This document shows positions 63,363 to 64,000 of a DNA stretch of 64,000 nt, piece after piece. Source of the stretch: Blastobasis lacticolella (lineage: Eukaryota; Arthropoda; Insecta; Lepidoptera; Blastobasidae); the NCBI GenBank assembly GCA_905147135.1, contig LR990057.1, positions 806,001 to 870,000 on the forward strand. Reading direction: 5' to 3'. The stretch's first letter is position 1; every line of letters starts with the position of its first letter. A program made the translations under genes and the position numbers. Under the pieces are notes generated by a model. That model did no database searches and was not told the DNA's origin. It saw only the letters and a program-made list of their open reading frames with translations.

Positions 63363-64000
63363 TATTAATTATATTAACACTATATGAAATAACCTAACCA
63401 ACAGAGAAGATGTCAGAATACCCCCAAATCTACAATATCTAAACAGATCATTGCATAAAAAAAACAAATGAAACAAAGCAAAGAACCATCTATCTTAAAT
63501 AAACTGCTTTAATTTAAAGACAAAAAATTGGTCCGTCCATCCGGGAAACAAGATGCCACTGATAGATACATACTCTTTTTTCACTTTGTTTTCATGGTGT
63601 TTTAGTCCTACCCTATCCTACCCTATACCAAGCCCTATCCCTTATCCTTTTTTTCCTAATATCTATCCCGACATTTACAAATTCAACAAAAAAGAATTAG
63701 TAAAATAGGTGCAGCCATTCAAATGCCATGCACGAACATACATTCAGCAAATAGACATTGATATTTCAATTAATTGATAACATGTTAATAATAATTATTC
63801 AGTGCAATTACTAAAATAATAAATCAAAATGAAAGACATCAATCACTCAGTGAGTACTAGAAACCCTCATACCTACCATTTTTAATATGAAGTATATTAA
63901 TTAAAGATATCTAATCACACAGAGGTCAGATTTTAGTGTAAATGTTGTGAAATACATTGTTCATCGTCATACAAATGGTTACATAACATAAACACAGCAT
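63363..64000. repeat. No gene; short CCTAC tract
   Basis: A CCTAC/CCTATC tract at 63607-63650 recalls the Helitron interior, but without ends. The remainder to the window edge is AT-rich and unidentified. Confidence 0.35.

Noticed and set aside
1..64000. CRISPR arrays, operons, bacterial promoters or phage-like systems
   Set aside because: The sequence is eukaryotic. There are no regularly spaced direct repeats with unique spacers and no prokaryotic gene organisation.

Overview
Eukaryotic nuclear DNA, almost certainly from a moth or butterfly (Lepidoptera). The evidence is repeat content, not genes: a tRNA-headed SINE with the body motif 'cgatgctcttacggtgaggg' is present about 16 times, and there are short interspersed fragments sharing the 'ccatcaggtggcccgcttgcc' plus poly(A) 3' end, Helitron-like elements ending in a CGCGA-stem hairpin and CTAG-T, and reverse-transcriptase C-termini of types familiar to me from lepidopteran non-LTR retrotransposons. 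I name no species.

I find no confirmed host protein-coding gene. Most open frames are chance frames or lie over repeats. The one stretch I would test as host coding sequence is a GC-rich minus-strand frame at 62441-62800 (119 codons from an ATG, GC-rich third positions). A CpG-rich patch at 3728-3850 and a palindromic motif cluster at 16288-16359 look promoter-like, but no transcript can be tied to them.

Layout. 1-5 kb: a poly(A)-tailed LINE end, a Helitron carrying an inserted poly(A) element, and the CpG patch. 5-13 kb: a 549-bp inverted-terminal-repeat element, a 640-bp foldback, LINE ends, and SINE-A copies. 13-24 kb: a reverse-transcriptase 3' end split by an insertion, SINE-C with a clean target duplication, SINE-D, a GTAGG-type repeat block, and several LINE tails. 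24-38 kb: Helitrons, WNSLP-type LINE ends, a palindromic MITE, a second SINE-C with target duplication, and a SINE-A copy broken by three other elements. 38-45 kb: two nestings whose empty sites can be read directly (a hAT-type MITE in SINE-A, a Helitron in SINE-D) and two MITEs, one with CTCF-like motifs in its termini. 45-64 kb: more Helitrons, SINEs, reverse-transcriptase remnants, a back-to-back SINE-D/SINE-A pair, three further inverted-repeat elements, and the candidate coding frame.

Taken together the window behaves as a long-lived insertion sink: nearly all autonomous parts are 5'-truncated or frameshifted, while the non-autonomous SINEs, MITEs and Helitrons keep recognisable ends. 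A gene-poor autosomal region, a large intron or a W-linked segment would all fit, and the sequence alone does not decide between them.
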